From Zopfochytrium polystomum (Eukaryota > Chytridiomycota > Chytridiomycetes > Chytridiales > Chytridiaceae), in the NCBI GenBank assembly GCA_025765615.1, contig JAIVFJ010000210.1, positions 1-64,000 on the forward strand: 64,000 nucleotides of DNA, written 5' to 3'. Positions 54,919 to 64,000 of the stretch are shown one piece after another. A model generated the notes under the pieces. It was not told the origin of the DNA. It ran no database searches and saw only the letters and a list, made by a program, of their open reading frames with translations. The position numbers and the translations under genes were made by a program. The first letter of the stretch is position 1. Each line of letters opens with the position of its first letter.

Positions 54919-56154
54919 ATGAGCACGCAACAGCCAGATCGCGCCGTCGCTTCCGATCGCCACGGTCAGCGCATCCCAAACCACATCGCAGTCACCATCG
55001 GGCTCTACCTCAGCAATCCACGAAGCCTCTGCTTCCTTGCGACTCTCTTTTTCGCGCCCACGGTCCAGGCCAGCGCATTTCGCCGAATCTACGACCATTC
55101 GAAAGACGAATTCGACGCCGCCGCCGCCAAACCGAACTGCATCGAGCTTCTCGACCGACTTCTCGCGTACTGCAAGCTTTTCAACCTCGCGCCGCGCTAC
55201 ACCAACAAGGTCGTCTACAAGGCTTGTCGTGACGGACACATGCACATACTAAAGTGGTGGAATAACAGCGGGCTGGACCCGAAGCCGGACAAGGTCGGCT
55301 TCCAATTCCTTGGCGATCCCATGGACGTTGCATCGCGGAATGGCCACGTGGCTGTGTTGCAGTGGTTGATGAGCAGCGGGTGGCCTATGATGTATTCGGA
55401 ATCGGCGATGGATGACGCCAGTATGATGGGTCATGTGCACGTCTTGCAATGGTGGAAAGACAGCGGATTGCCCCTCAAGTACTACAATTGCATGGCGTTC
55501 GCCAGCTCGAACAATCACATTCTCGTCTTGCAGTGGTGGAAAGACAGCGGTTTGCCCATGACCAGTAGGGTTAATAACGTTGACTCTGTTGACTCTGTCG
55601 AAGTTCTTGAGTGGTGGGCACAAAGCGGTCTGGAGATGCGCTGTTCCAGAGCCTTGGACACGGCAAGTTTGAACGGCAGGGTGCACATTTTGGAGTGGTG
55701 GAAGTCAAGCAAGCTGGAGCTGAGGTATACGAGCTATGCAATGGACAAAGCAAGTCAACACGGTCACGTTCCGTGTTTGCAGTGGTGGAAAGACAGCAAT
55801 TTGGAGCTGCAATACACTTCCTCGCCAGACGTTTTGCTGTACACACCAGATGCGGTCCAGTGGTGGATCGAGAGCGGACTGACAATCAAAATCAATGAGC
55901 AGTATGTGGTGCGAGCCACCGCCCAGGGGCGGGTTGACGTTTTGCAACTCTGGAAAATCGGGAGCGGCCCTGGCATTGTTTACACGGAAAAGCCATTGGA
56001 CTGTGCTTTACTGTGCGGCAACATTTCAGCTTTGCAATGGTGGAAGAAAAGTGGTTTGACGCTCAAATTCACGAGCTCAGTGACGAAACAGCTGGGAAAG
56101 AGGTCCATAGCACGAAGGTGGCTGAAAGAGAATGGCCTGATCGATGCAAATTGA
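54919..56154 (+). CDS. WWK-repeat protein, cluster copy 1
   Basis: Intronless, 411 aa from the ATG at 54919. N-terminal block with IPNHIAVTIGLYLSNPRSL, CFLATLFFAPTVQASAFRR and ELLDRLLAYCKLFNLAPRY, then about ten repeats such as GHVHVLQWWKDSGLPLKYY and GHVPCLQWWKDSNLELQYT. A divergent repeat VEVLEWWAQSGLEMRCS marks the middle. It ends RRWLKENGLIDAN. The N-terminal block resembles an F-box-like start but lacks a clear match. It starts 172 bp from the LRR gene start on the other strand, a shared promoter region. Confidence 0.85.
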   Translation: MSTQQPDRAVASDRHGQRIPNHIAVTIGLYLSNPRSLCFLATLFFAPTVQASAFRRIYDHSKDEFDAAAAKPNCIELLDRLLAYCKLFNLAPRYTNKVVYKACRDGHMHILKWWNNSGLDPKPDKVGFQFLGDPMDVASRNGHVAVLQWLMSSGWPMMYSESAMDDASMMGHVHVLQWWKDSGLPLKYYNCMAFASSNNHILVLQWWKDSGLPMTSRVNNVDSVDSVEVLEWWAQSGLEMRCSRALDTASLNGRVHILEWWKSSKLELRYTSYAMDKASQHGHVPCLQWWKDSNLELQYTSSPDVLLYTPDAVQWWIESGLTIKINEQYVVRATAQGRVDVLQLWKIGSGPGIVYTEKPLDCALLCGNISALQWWKKSGLTLKFTSSVTKQLGKRSIARRWLKENGLIDAN

Positions 56155-56304
56155 AGAGAGATGTGAATAAATACTCGAGTAGCCCAAAGCTCACTACACA
56201 CCGCAGTCCACTTTTTGAATAAGCCAACTGCAACACGACGGATTTTGCGTGGGCAAGCTTGCCGTTTGGACAATTTCGCTGATATTGCAAGTTCGCCTGT
56301 CTCA

Positions 56305-57516
56305 ATGACGGCACAGACCGTCGCTTTCATCGATCGCCCCACCCCACGCTTCCCGCACCACATAGTAACCACAATCGGCCTCTTCGTCGACAATCCTCGA
56401 AGCCTATTTGTCCTGGCCACCCTCTTCGACATGCCGATGATGCAGGCGATCGCATTCCGCCGAATGCGCGACTCTTTCAGGGACGAGTTCGATGTCGCTG
56501 CCTTCGCCCCGCACGGCATCGAGCTCCTCGATCGGCTGCTAAGCTATTGCACGCATGCCGGGATACCCCCTCGCTACACCAGCAAGATCGTCTTCAGGGC
56601 ATGCACAAAAGGACAGCTGCACGTCCTTCAATGGTGGAGAGACAAGATGCAGCCGACGATCCCTCTCAGGCAGATGGAGAATCTGGTGAAGTCCGCGTCG
56701 TTGCACGGTCAGGTGGCGGTGCTTCAGTGGTTGAAGGGGTGCGGCTGGCCATTGATGTATTCGGAATCGGCGATGGACCAGGCCAGTATGATGGGTCATG
56801 TGGCCGTCTTGCAATGGTGGAAAGACAGCGGACTGACCCTCAAGTACCGCGACTGTTTGGCGCTCGCGAGCGCCAGCAGTCGCATTTCCGTCTTGCAGTG
56901 GTGGAAAGACAGTGGGTTGCCCTTGCCAAACAAAATCGATAACGTGGACTCGGTGGAATCGATCGAAGTGCTGGAGTGGTGGCGGGAGAGTGGGCTCGAG
57001 CTGCATTGCTGCCGAGCCATGGACGAAGCAAGCGGATCCGGCAGCGTGCATATATTGGAGTGGTGGAAATCGAGCAAGCTGGAGCTGACGTATACTAGCC
57101 GTGCGATGGATAGAGCGAGCGCAAACGGGCACGTTGCCTGTTTGCAGTGGTGGAAAAACAGCGGGCTGGAGCTTCGTTACTCGTCACCACTCGACGTTAG
57201 GTCGTTCACCCCACCTGTTGTGAACTGGTGGGTCCACAGCGTGCTGCTGGTCGAAATTGCGGAGGAAGATTTGATTAAAGCGTGCCAACGAGGGAGGTTG
57301 GACATCTTGCAGCTCTGGAAAAACAACAGCCCCGACCTCGTGTATAGCGAAAAGCTCCTCGACTCAGCCATGATTTCGGGCAACATTGCAGCATTGCAAT
57401 GGTGGAAGGAGAGTGGTCTGGAGCTCAAATTCTCCAGCTGGGTTCCTGCTTCTCTCAAGAAGAAGTCCGCGGCGCGAAAATGGCTGAAGGATAATGGTTT
57501 CTTTAGAGCAATATAA
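56305..57516 (+). CDS. WWK-repeat protein, cluster copy 2
   Basis: Intronless, 403 aa from the ATG at 56305 (MTAQTVAFIDRPTPRFPHHI). Same order as its neighbour: TIGLFVDNPRSLFVLATLFD, ELLDRLLSYCTHAG, then repeats GHVAVLQWWKDSGLTLKYR, VHILEWWKSSKLELTYTSRA and GHVACLQWWKNSGLELRYSS. It ends RKWLKDNGFFRAI. The gap to copy 1 is only 150 bp. Confidence 0.85.
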   Translation: MTAQTVAFIDRPTPRFPHHIVTTIGLFVDNPRSLFVLATLFDMPMMQAIAFRRMRDSFRDEFDVAAFAPHGIELLDRLLSYCTHAGIPPRYTSKIVFRACTKGQLHVLQWWRDKMQPTIPLRQMENLVKSASLHGQVAVLQWLKGCGWPLMYSESAMDQASMMGHVAVLQWWKDSGLTLKYRDCLALASASSRISVLQWWKDSGLPLPNKIDNVDSVESIEVLEWWRESGLELHCCRAMDEASGSGSVHILEWWKSSKLELTYTSRAMDRASANGHVACLQWWKNSGLELRYSSPLDVRSFTPPVVNWWVHSVLLVEIAEEDLIKACQRGRLDILQLWKNNSPDLVYSEKLLDSAMISGNIAALQWWKESGLELKFSSWVPASLKKKSAARKWLKDNGFFRAI

Positions 57517-57519
57517 AAG

Positions 57520-58524
57520 CTGGCAGGCTCTTGGCCCACGATGACAATCCTGCCGTGTCGGCAACGAAACTGTGGGACAGTGGAAGAGCAAAGGGCTCGT
57601 CCCGCAGTCGAAAAAGCTGTCCATACTTTGATCCGCACCTGCTCGGACCGTGGGATCCTCATTTTCGACTCTCTGTTTGTTGCAATAACGGGGGACAATG
57701 CCGTGAATGACGAATTTTGGAGATGCCGAAACAATTCTCCCATCCCCTGCCTGGAAGGGCGGCCTTACGACGCTGCTCGCGGTTGAGATCGAGTGTGGCG
57801 ACGCTGGGTGAGGCCGTCGTTTGAAAGTGGGAAAAACGAGCGAGCAATGTATCTAAGTGAGGGTGATAACATTTTAGTTTGGTGCAGAGGTTCCGGCCTT
57901 TTTCATTTTTTTTTTTTTTTATATTGTTCCAGCCCCGAAGGGCCGACGGGAAGAGAAAGCGCCATCAATGGTGAACCGTTATAGACTACGTCCAGGTTTC
58001 ACCTCGGCAAACCCACCCCATGCACTACGGACTTATACGGTTGTCAGGCATCTCCACCGGACCACTCCTTGTGATTCAAGACCGTACTCTTTCTTTTTGC
58101 CTTCAACAGCTGGCGTCGTGACTTGAACCCTGGGCCCTTGAGTGACAGATACCCCCCCCCTTTCCCAGCTAGGCTCTTGTGAGGGGCGTTCCGGCCTTTT
58201 TCAGCCATTGGTGTCTTACTGTGCACAAATGTCTTGTGTCACGCCGCGCAAATCCCCACAATAATCACCAGCAGTGCTGCTTTCAAGAAAGAAATTCTTT
58301 CCTTCGCTTATAAAACCAAAGAAGGGAAGGTCCCTAACCTTGAGCTTGGACTGGTGTTGCCTTCAAACAAACCTGTTACAAGGACCATCACTGGCAAAAT
58401 GCTGTCATCCTTGCCTGTGCACCACAGTAGCAGGTCAAAGCTCCTGCACACTGCTTACCCCAAATGACCCGGAATCTAACTGCTTCGTCAAACCATCGCA
58501 ACTACAAGGGTGAGACACTCTAAC
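57520..58524. other. Intergenic region with T-tract and a Pol III B-box-like string
   Basis: T-run at 57906-57921. On the minus strand, GGGTTCAAGTC (about 58130) resembles a tRNA B box, with an A-box-like TAGCTGGGAAAGG about 45 bp before it. No tRNA fold could be drawn. A C-run lies at 58151-58159. Confidence 0.35.
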
Positions 58525-58600
58525 GGTTCGACATGTTTGCTGGTGTTCAACCACTGCAAGAGTGCCACGTGACCTTGGGTAGGCAAATGAAACTGTGCCA
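58525..58600 (-). pseudogene. Antisense WWK-repeat fragment
   Basis: The minus strand reads QGHVALLQWLNTSKHVE immediately upstream of cluster copy 3, a clear repeat unit in inverted orientation. It suggests past inversion or unequal exchange. Confidence 0.5.
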
Positions 58601-58607
58601 CGGAATT

Positions 58608-59666
58608 ATGGCGTCCCTTCGCCCAAGAGCCACGCACATCCCGACAGAGGTGGTCACTGCGATCGGCCGCTACGTCCATGATCAGCGCAGCCTCTTCTTC
58701 CTCGCGACTCTTTTCTTCATACCCGAGCTCCAGATCGGCGCTTACCGACAAATGCACGAAATGGCGTTTGATGTTGCAGCTGCTGCGGGAAATATTCCCC
58801 TTCTTGACCGGCTTCTCAACTATTCCAATCTCACCGGCCTCCCACCTGGATACTCGTACCTGCTGGTTTGCGATGCGGCCGCGCGAGGGGACGTGCCCGT
58901 GTTGCAGTGGTGGCGAGACAGCGGACTGAAGCTTCCATATCTGGAGTGGTCCCAGCCATGCGAACCGCTGCACCAGGCCGCGAGGAACGGCCACGTGCAA
59001 GTGCTGCAGTGGTTCAAGGACATTGGTTGGCTCTTTGAAGAATCCGCCTTCAGCTACGTGGTAGACGATGCTTGCAGTGGTGGTCATGTGGCAGCTCTGC
59101 AGTGGTGGAAAGATCACAGCGGCGTGCCCTTCCGATATTACAACGCACTGTCGATCGCGATTACCAAGAGGCATCTACCTGTCCTGCAGTGGTGGCTAGA
59201 CAATGGATTGTCGATTCACAACTCACTTCTAAATTATGTAGACTCTCCCACTGTACTGGATTGGTGGAGGCGCAGCGGGTTGGAGATGCCCTGCGGGGAA
59301 GCGATAGACCATGCAAGTATCTCAGGAAACGTGTCGGTGCTAAACTGGTGGAAATCAAGCGGTTTGTTGCTTACGTACACCAGCAAGGCAATGGACGGAG
59401 CTAGCCAAAACGGGCACGTCGCCTGCTTGCAGTGGTGGAGGGACAGTGGTCTGGAATTGTGCTACTCATCGATGCACCTCTGGGACATGCCGGTCGATGT
59501 GATCGAGTGGTGGAGCAACTGCGGCTTGCCAATCAAACTTCGCATGTTCAAGCTGCGGTGGGAGGTCCATGACCTGGATGTACAGTCCAAGGAAAAAGCA
59601 GTTAAACTATTTTACATCCTTTGGCAGAATCGCCGGCCTGTTGTGGTGGACAGGGCTAGGGTCTGA
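58608..59666 (+). CDS. WWK-repeat protein, cluster copy 3, divergent C-terminus
   Basis: Intronless, 352 aa from the ATG at 58608 (MASLRPRATHIPTEVVTAIG), chosen because it aligns with the paralogues; the frame also opens at 58533. N-terminal block DQRSLFFLATLFFIPELQIG, then repeats VPVLQWWRDSGLKLPYLEWS, HVQVLQWFKDIGWLFEESA and HVACLQWWRDSGLELCYSS. After VDVIEWWSNCGLPIK the sequence no longer matches the family and ends RPVVVDRARV, so the last two repeats and the WLKENGL end are lost. Possibly a truncated but still expressed copy. Confidence 0.75.
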   Translation: MASLRPRATHIPTEVVTAIGRYVHDQRSLFFLATLFFIPELQIGAYRQMHEMAFDVAAAAGNIPLLDRLLNYSNLTGLPPGYSYLLVCDAAARGDVPVLQWWRDSGLKLPYLEWSQPCEPLHQAARNGHVQVLQWFKDIGWLFEESAFSYVVDDACSGGHVAALQWWKDHSGVPFRYYNALSIAITKRHLPVLQWWLDNGLSIHNSLLNYVDSPTVLDWWRRSGLEMPCGEAIDHASISGNVSVLNWWKSSGLLLTYTSKAMDGASQNGHVACLQWWRDSGLELCYSSMHLWDMPVDVIEWWSNCGLPIKLRMFKLRWEVHDLDVQSKEKAVKLFYILWQNRRPVVVDRARV

Positions 59667-59771
59667 TCCTCCTTTGTGATCGTGAAAGGTGGGGAATTAC
59701 ATAAATACAATCGATGTGTGCAATCCTGATTCACTTCGGATTCAATCCGATTTTTGCCTTGAAAGACGGTA

Positions 59772-60974
59772 ATGAGAGGCCGTCTCATTTCAGATCGCCC
59801 CGGCCCACGCCTGCCGCATCTCGTCGTCGCCACGATCGGCCTCTTCCTCGACGACCCGCGCATCTTCTTTGTCCTCGCCACTCTCTTCGCCATGCCCGCC
59901 ATCCAGGTGGCCGCCTACCGACGCATGCACCATCTGGAGTTCGACGCCGCCGCCGCCGCGGGCCACCTCCCCCTGCTGGACCGGCTGCTCGCCCACTGCA
60001 ATCGAATCGGCCTCGCGCCCCGCTACTCCTTCCGGATCGTCTACGACGCGTGCGTCCGCGGAAACATGGACATTCTGGCGTGGCTGAGCGACAGCGGCCT
60101 GGACCTCTCCGAGTTTCGCGGGTCATTGGAGCCGATCTTCAACGCCGCTTTGAACGGGCACGTTGGGGCGCTTCAGTGGTTGAGAGACAACGGATGGCTC
60201 TTCAGAGAAGAGGATGCACACGTAGCCATAGACTACGCCAGCATGAATGGCCACGTTCTGGTCCTGCAGTGGTGGAAAGACAGCGGTATGCCGTTCAACA
60301 GTGACAGGGCTCTGGCAAATGCGATCAGCTACAATCGCATGGCAGTCTTGCAGTGGTGGAAGGACAGCGGACTGCCCATTCCATACAGAGTCGGCACTTT
60401 GGACTCAGCTGACTCAGTAGAACTGCTGGACTGGTGGCGGGAAAGCGGGCTTGATATGCACTGCAGCAGTGCCATGGATTTTGCCAGTGCTACCTGCAAC
60501 ATGCCCGTATTGGAGTGGTGGAGGGCGAGCGGCTTGGAGTTACAGTACAGCAGTAATGCTATGAACTGGGCAAGCGAAAACGGGCATATCTATTGTTTGC
60601 ATTGGTGGAAAGACAGTGGATTCGAGCTTCGTTACACAGGTTTACCTTACTGGAAATTACAACGGGATGTGATGCAGTGGTGGATCAACAGTGGCTTGCC
60701 TGTGGAAATCGAAGAGAGGCGATTAGTTCACGCCAGCACTCAAGGAATGGTCGAGGTGCTGCAGCTCTGGAAAGTCAGTGGACTGAATGTGGAGTATGGT
60801 GAAAGGGCCCTTAACGGTGCACTGCAATCTGGCAACATTAAGGCGTTGCAATGGTGGAAGGAGAGTGGTCTGGAGCTCAAATTCAGTAAATCGGCTGTAG
60901 AGGCACTGGGGAAGAAGTCCAGAGCGCGAAAGTGGCTTTCTGACAACGGACTGCTGGAGGTGAACCAAATTTGA
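59772..60974 (+). CDS. WWK-repeat protein, cluster copy 4
   Basis: Intronless, 400 aa from the ATG at 59772 (MRGRLISDRPGPRLPHLVVA). Block TIGLFLDDPRIFFVLATLFA, LLDRLLAHCNRIGLAPRYS, then repeats HVLVLQWWKDSGMPFNSD, MAVLQWWKDSGLPIPYRV and HIYCLHWWKDSGFELRYT. End RKWLSDNGLLEVNQI matches copies 1 and 2. Its 5' part is richer in GC than its 3' part. Confidence 0.85.
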   Translation: MRGRLISDRPGPRLPHLVVATIGLFLDDPRIFFVLATLFAMPAIQVAAYRRMHHLEFDAAAAAGHLPLLDRLLAHCNRIGLAPRYSFRIVYDACVRGNMDILAWLSDSGLDLSEFRGSLEPIFNAALNGHVGALQWLRDNGWLFREEDAHVAIDYASMNGHVLVLQWWKDSGMPFNSDRALANAISYNRMAVLQWWKDSGLPIPYRVGTLDSADSVELLDWWRESGLDMHCSSAMDFASATCNMPVLEWWRASGLELQYSSNAMNWASENGHIYCLHWWKDSGFELRYTGLPYWKLQRDVMQWWINSGLPVEIEERRLVHASTQGMVEVLQLWKVSGLNVEYGERALNGALQSGNIKALQWWKESGLELKFSKSAVEALGKKSRARKWLSDNGLLEVNQI

Positions 60975-61715
60975 GTGGAACCCACTTCCAAAACCCACGC
61001 ATTTCACAAAAACGTCAGACACATTTGTCGTCCCGTTCGCCGCTGCAAATGTACAAATGCGTCATAGGAACTTGCCACCTTGACTTTTTGACGGTTCCAA
61101 ACCCCGCAGAAAATGCGTCGCACTACACTCATATTCCTCCTCCCGTTAGGCTCAAGACATCCCTGACTCCGCCCTAGGTCTCCGCTCTTCCTGCCAACAA
61201 TGGTGCGACGTCAATTGGCCATCAGTTTGCGCGAACAAGTCCATATCCCGCGGTGTGTGCTAAGCTTTTGGAACGACAGCCTGAGAAGCGCAAGGGTAAC
61301 AACGAGATCAATAAAGTAATGTTATTCTGCACACACTCGCACACAGACCGTCATCCCTCCAACTCAGACCTCGCTCCATTTTGTGCCTTGCGTTCGTAGT
61401 CGACATGGTAGAGCGTGTTGCTGCGGCGGCTGAAGCGGTGGGGTCGCATCGTCCATCGACAGTGGATCGTGTTGGATGTAATGGATGGGCGCTGTCTTCA
61501 TTGCTGTCAACATTGTCGTTGGCTCTTCGTGAATGCCTTCATCATCCCTGCGGCCCACGCCGCGCCACCAATTCACCCCATCCTGTGCCGTCGCTGCCGC
61601 CCGGTCACCGTTGCACGCAAAGGTTCGCTGTGATCGCCAGTCTCCTTACCCGGTTCGGTGGTGTGCGTTAATATTCGTCGTCAGTGGCAGCAGTGGCTAC
61701 GTCAGAAAGTGATTG
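60975..61715. other. Intergenic, no gene recognised
   Basis: Short frames at 61381-61671 lack splice or homology support. Confidence 0.4.
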
Positions 61716-61963
61716 ATGGTGAACCATCGTTCACGTGAACGTTCCCTTCTCTTCCTCGTTCTTCTTGCTTTGGTCACGTTGATCCCTGCTGCCCTTGCGG
61801 TCAAAGTTAAAGGAAATATCGCGGCAATTATGAATCGTAAGTGAAATGCTTACTTCTTTTTAGCTTTGCGCTTGCATCCGCCAACCGATTGTCTCCTTAA
61901 CATGCCGTCTCAATCCTTCGGTAGAAACGGAGAATTATAAAGCCAAGCACGGTTCAGGTGGAA
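61716..61963 (+). CDS. Signal-peptide exon and small second exon of a secreted protein gene
   Basis: Exon 1, 61716-61836, begins MVNHRSRERSLLFLVLLALV and continues TLIPAALAV, a textbook signal peptide, then VKGNIAAIMN and donor C|GTAAGT. Exon 2, 61925-61963, adds QTENYKAKHGSGG and ends at donor A|GTGAGT; both junctions are phase 1. Downstream exons probably lie at 62130-63120, where all frames are partly open (e.g. FFDPELEDCEFKIPPKG near 62890), but I could not connect them. Confidence 0.5.
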
Positions 61964-63285
61964 GTGAGTGGAAGCGTTGCTTTGTTTGTATTGCGATTAC
62001 ATCCCAAACTTGTTCGCCGAAAAAGTGAGAACTGGATCAATTGTTGATATACCCCACTCAGAGTTCTCACCCCTCCACCCTTTTCCCCATAGACCATAGT
62101 TAAATTAACTAACCATCTTTTTACTCGCCCTTATTATCTAGGTTTTGCGATGCCGGGCAGTAGGTTTGGTGACTTTTTTCGCCACGCATTTCCCGAATGA
62201 TACTCTTCGATGACGTCTCTTGCATTGCTTAGTTTGTACACAATGCACAGGAACAGGCAAAAAAGGTAATCTCTCACGCGGTCGTTTTTCACGCGGTCGT
62301 TTCCATCTGTTTCAAGGTTGGGGATTTGTTTCGAAGTGGAAGTGGTAGCGACGAACAGTGGAGGACCTTGACCCTTCATGCGGGCAAGCCAAGCAACGGC
62401 CGACATCCCCTCCCGTAGTTCAAGATGCTACTTCGCACAACCAGCCGTCTTCGGGCTTGTAGCCCCCAGCCGATCTTTGCCCTTAGGACGGCGCCTACAG
62501 CTTGCACGGGCGTGCGGGTACTTCTTTCAAGCCGGCGACATGCGCGAGCCCATCGCTTGCCGCCGGTACGCTCCTGGAGCCTATTCGTTGGTACGGCATC
62601 ACCAGTCATCGTCAGTCACCGTCGGTGGCGGGTTGCCGCCCCGCGCTCAACCTCGCGCTCGGGCCTGTCGATCCCGCAGACGCGGACCCTTGCGGCTGGG
62701 CACACCCCTGCTGGAAAGGTCTGAGGGGAACCCGGACATCTCTGGACAAAGGAATGGGCGCAGACGGCGTGCCGTTCATTCCGTTCTTGACCACGTTCGT
62801 ACGCCGAGAACCTGTTCGACGTGGCTGTGAGCATCGTCGGTGTCTCGTCGCAGATCAGCTACAATGGGCGTCGTGGGCCGTCTTCTTCGATCCTGAGCTC
62901 GAGGACTGCGAGTTCAAGATTCCGCCAAAGGGATAGGTCATGTCGTCGCCGCTCTTGGCAAAGGTGCCCGTCTTCGAAAGCAACTCTGACCGCAACAATG
63001 ACTTGGTCAAGTACATTATTATATTCTCCTTCCTCAAACAGCACCCACACTGCGACCGTGCTGACTAACTCTGTGGGCGGGTACACGGTTTCGTTCCGGT
63101 ACCTACACGAGTCCGCTTAGTGAATAGAAGTTTGAATCGGAAATTCTGCCAGAACGATGAGTCAAGTCCCCCCAACTTTATGCGTTTTTAAATAGAATTT
63201 GAGTATGTGTGTGTGAGTGTGCAGTTCTCTTATCACGCACAATTTGCTGCCTCCCCGACTCCAGGTGCAGAAGATGAAACTTTTT

Positions 63286-63316
63286 TGTTTTTTTTTTTTT
63301 TTTTTTTCTTTTTTTT
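63286..63316. repeat. Poly(T) tract
   Basis: About 30 bp of T with a single C interruption; a second T-run lies at 63378-63390. Confidence 0.9.
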
Positions 63317-63600
63317 CCAACTTTGGGCCTTGTCCGGGTGGGGCCGGCAAACTCCAAACTCCAAAACAGGAAAACTATTTTTTTTTTTTTCATTTCAGAG
63401 AACAAGAACGGAAGAATTTCATTCCCCCACGCAGCAAGCCAGACAGAACAACACGCGCTCGTGGATGTCCCGTTTTGGAGTTGAAAGCAAAAAACGTTGT
63501 GGTGGATACCATTGCATTTGTTCAGGTCTTTCCCTCCTGCGCGGGCCAGAGACTCCATGTTGCTGCTGATCAAACGCAAAGATGGACGGACACACGGGGA

Positions 63601-63618
63601 CAGAGAGCGAAGAGAGAC

Positions 63619-63653
<35 letters not shown>

Positions 63654-63743
63654 TACTGAAAGAGAGACAGAGAGAGAGATAGAGAGAGCGAGACAGAGAG
63701 AGAGAGAGAGGGAGAGAGAAAGAAAGAGAGAGAGAAGGAGAGT

Positions 63744-63780
<37 letters not shown>
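63601..63780. repeat. (GA)n microsatellite with CAGA interruptions
   Basis: About 180 bp of GA repeats, degenerate on the left. Confidence 0.95.
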
Positions 63781-63785
<5 letters not shown>

Positions 63786-63876
63786 GTTTGACTATCTACT
63801 TTCCCCAGTATAAAACTGGAACTAGAACATCTGACCATGCGAAGCAGCACCAACCCTGCAATCTGACGAAACCATC

Positions 63877-64000
63877 ATGCGTTCTTCGCCTGGCTCACCC
63901 GCTCGTATCCTCCTCCTCGCCGTCGCTCTCTTTGCCGTTGTCGGACTCTCCTTCCTTCTCTGGCGCCAGGACGGCCCTGGAGAAGACGCCAGCCATTACC
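63877..64000 (+). CDS. 5' end of a gene running off the window
   Basis: ATG at 63877 opens MRSSPGSPARILLLAVALFA followed by VVGLSFLLWRQDG, a short basic N-terminus and a hydrophobic anchor or signal peptide. The frame is open to the window edge. Product unknown. Confidence 0.55.
   Translation, partial: MRSSPGSPARILLLAVALFAVVGLSFLLWRQDGPGEDASHY

Noticed and set aside
54682..55245. Minus-strand ORF overlapping the start of WWK cluster copy 1
   Set aside because: Its upper part is antisense to a well-supported gene; only the piece below 54747 fits the LRR gene model.

Overview
This is eukaryotic nuclear DNA. It has many short GT-AG introns (mostly about 50-100 bp), dense genes on both strands, long microsatellites and a Ty3/gypsy chromovirus. 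The gene set suggests a fungus: a BUD20-type zinc finger, an arrestin-like pair, a GPR107/PTM1-type Golgi 7TM protein and an eIF3g-type RRM. The large family of 'LQWWKDSGL' ankyrin-like repeat proteins, and a DEP-GGL-RGS protein, point to an early-diverging, chytrid-type fungus. That placement is inference from protein families and was not checked by a search.

Layout. 0-3.7 kb: a frameshifted subtilisin-type protease, a 220-bp CT microsatellite and two decayed WWK-repeat genes. 3.85-8.35 kb: two tandem three-exon arrestin-like genes; the first has a frameshift. 9.1-12.3 kb: an eight-exon RGS regulator. 12.8-15.2 kb: an eleven-exon Lung-7TM protein. 15.8-21 kb: an F-box-like gene, a small secreted basic protein, the BUD20 homologue and an unresolved spliced gene. 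22.2-23.4 kb: a WWK-repeat gene. 25.5-26.8 kb: an FkbM methyltransferase. 27.6-28.6 kb: a LINE reverse-transcriptase relic. 31.0-32.9 kb: a band 7/SPFH gene with an odd in-frame stop. 33.4-33.8 kb: an eIF3g-like RRM fragment. 34.0-43.3 kb: two nested chromoviruses. 46.0-46.6 kb: a small spliced gene. 47.5-48.9 kb: a fatty-acid/sterol hydroxylase. 49.1-52.5 kb: two tandem secreted ricin-B-type lectin genes, the first broken. 52.9-54.7 kb: an LRR transmembrane protein. 54.9-61.0 kb: four WWK-repeat genes in tandem. 61.7-64 kb: a signal-peptide exon, GA microsatellites and a gene running off the right edge.

The most informative part is the nested retrotransposon. A 4,044-bp element with apparently identical 398-bp LTRs sits inside the gag of an older copy, flanked by the duplicated target TCAGG. 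Its LTR carries arrays of perfect alternating GAA/TTC units (heat-shock elements) upstream of a TATA box. An 11-nt stretch about 35 bp after the TATA is exactly complementary to the putative primer-binding site beside the LTR, which suggests self-priming. A CCCAAAC slippery site joins gag to pol. The inner element has lost RT and RNase H by an in-frame deletion.

Exon models were built by hand from splice signals and reading-frame phase; those described as phase-consistent add up to whole codons across all exons. Several loci have isolated 1-nt frameshifts or single stops. These could be true pseudogenes or residual assembly errors.
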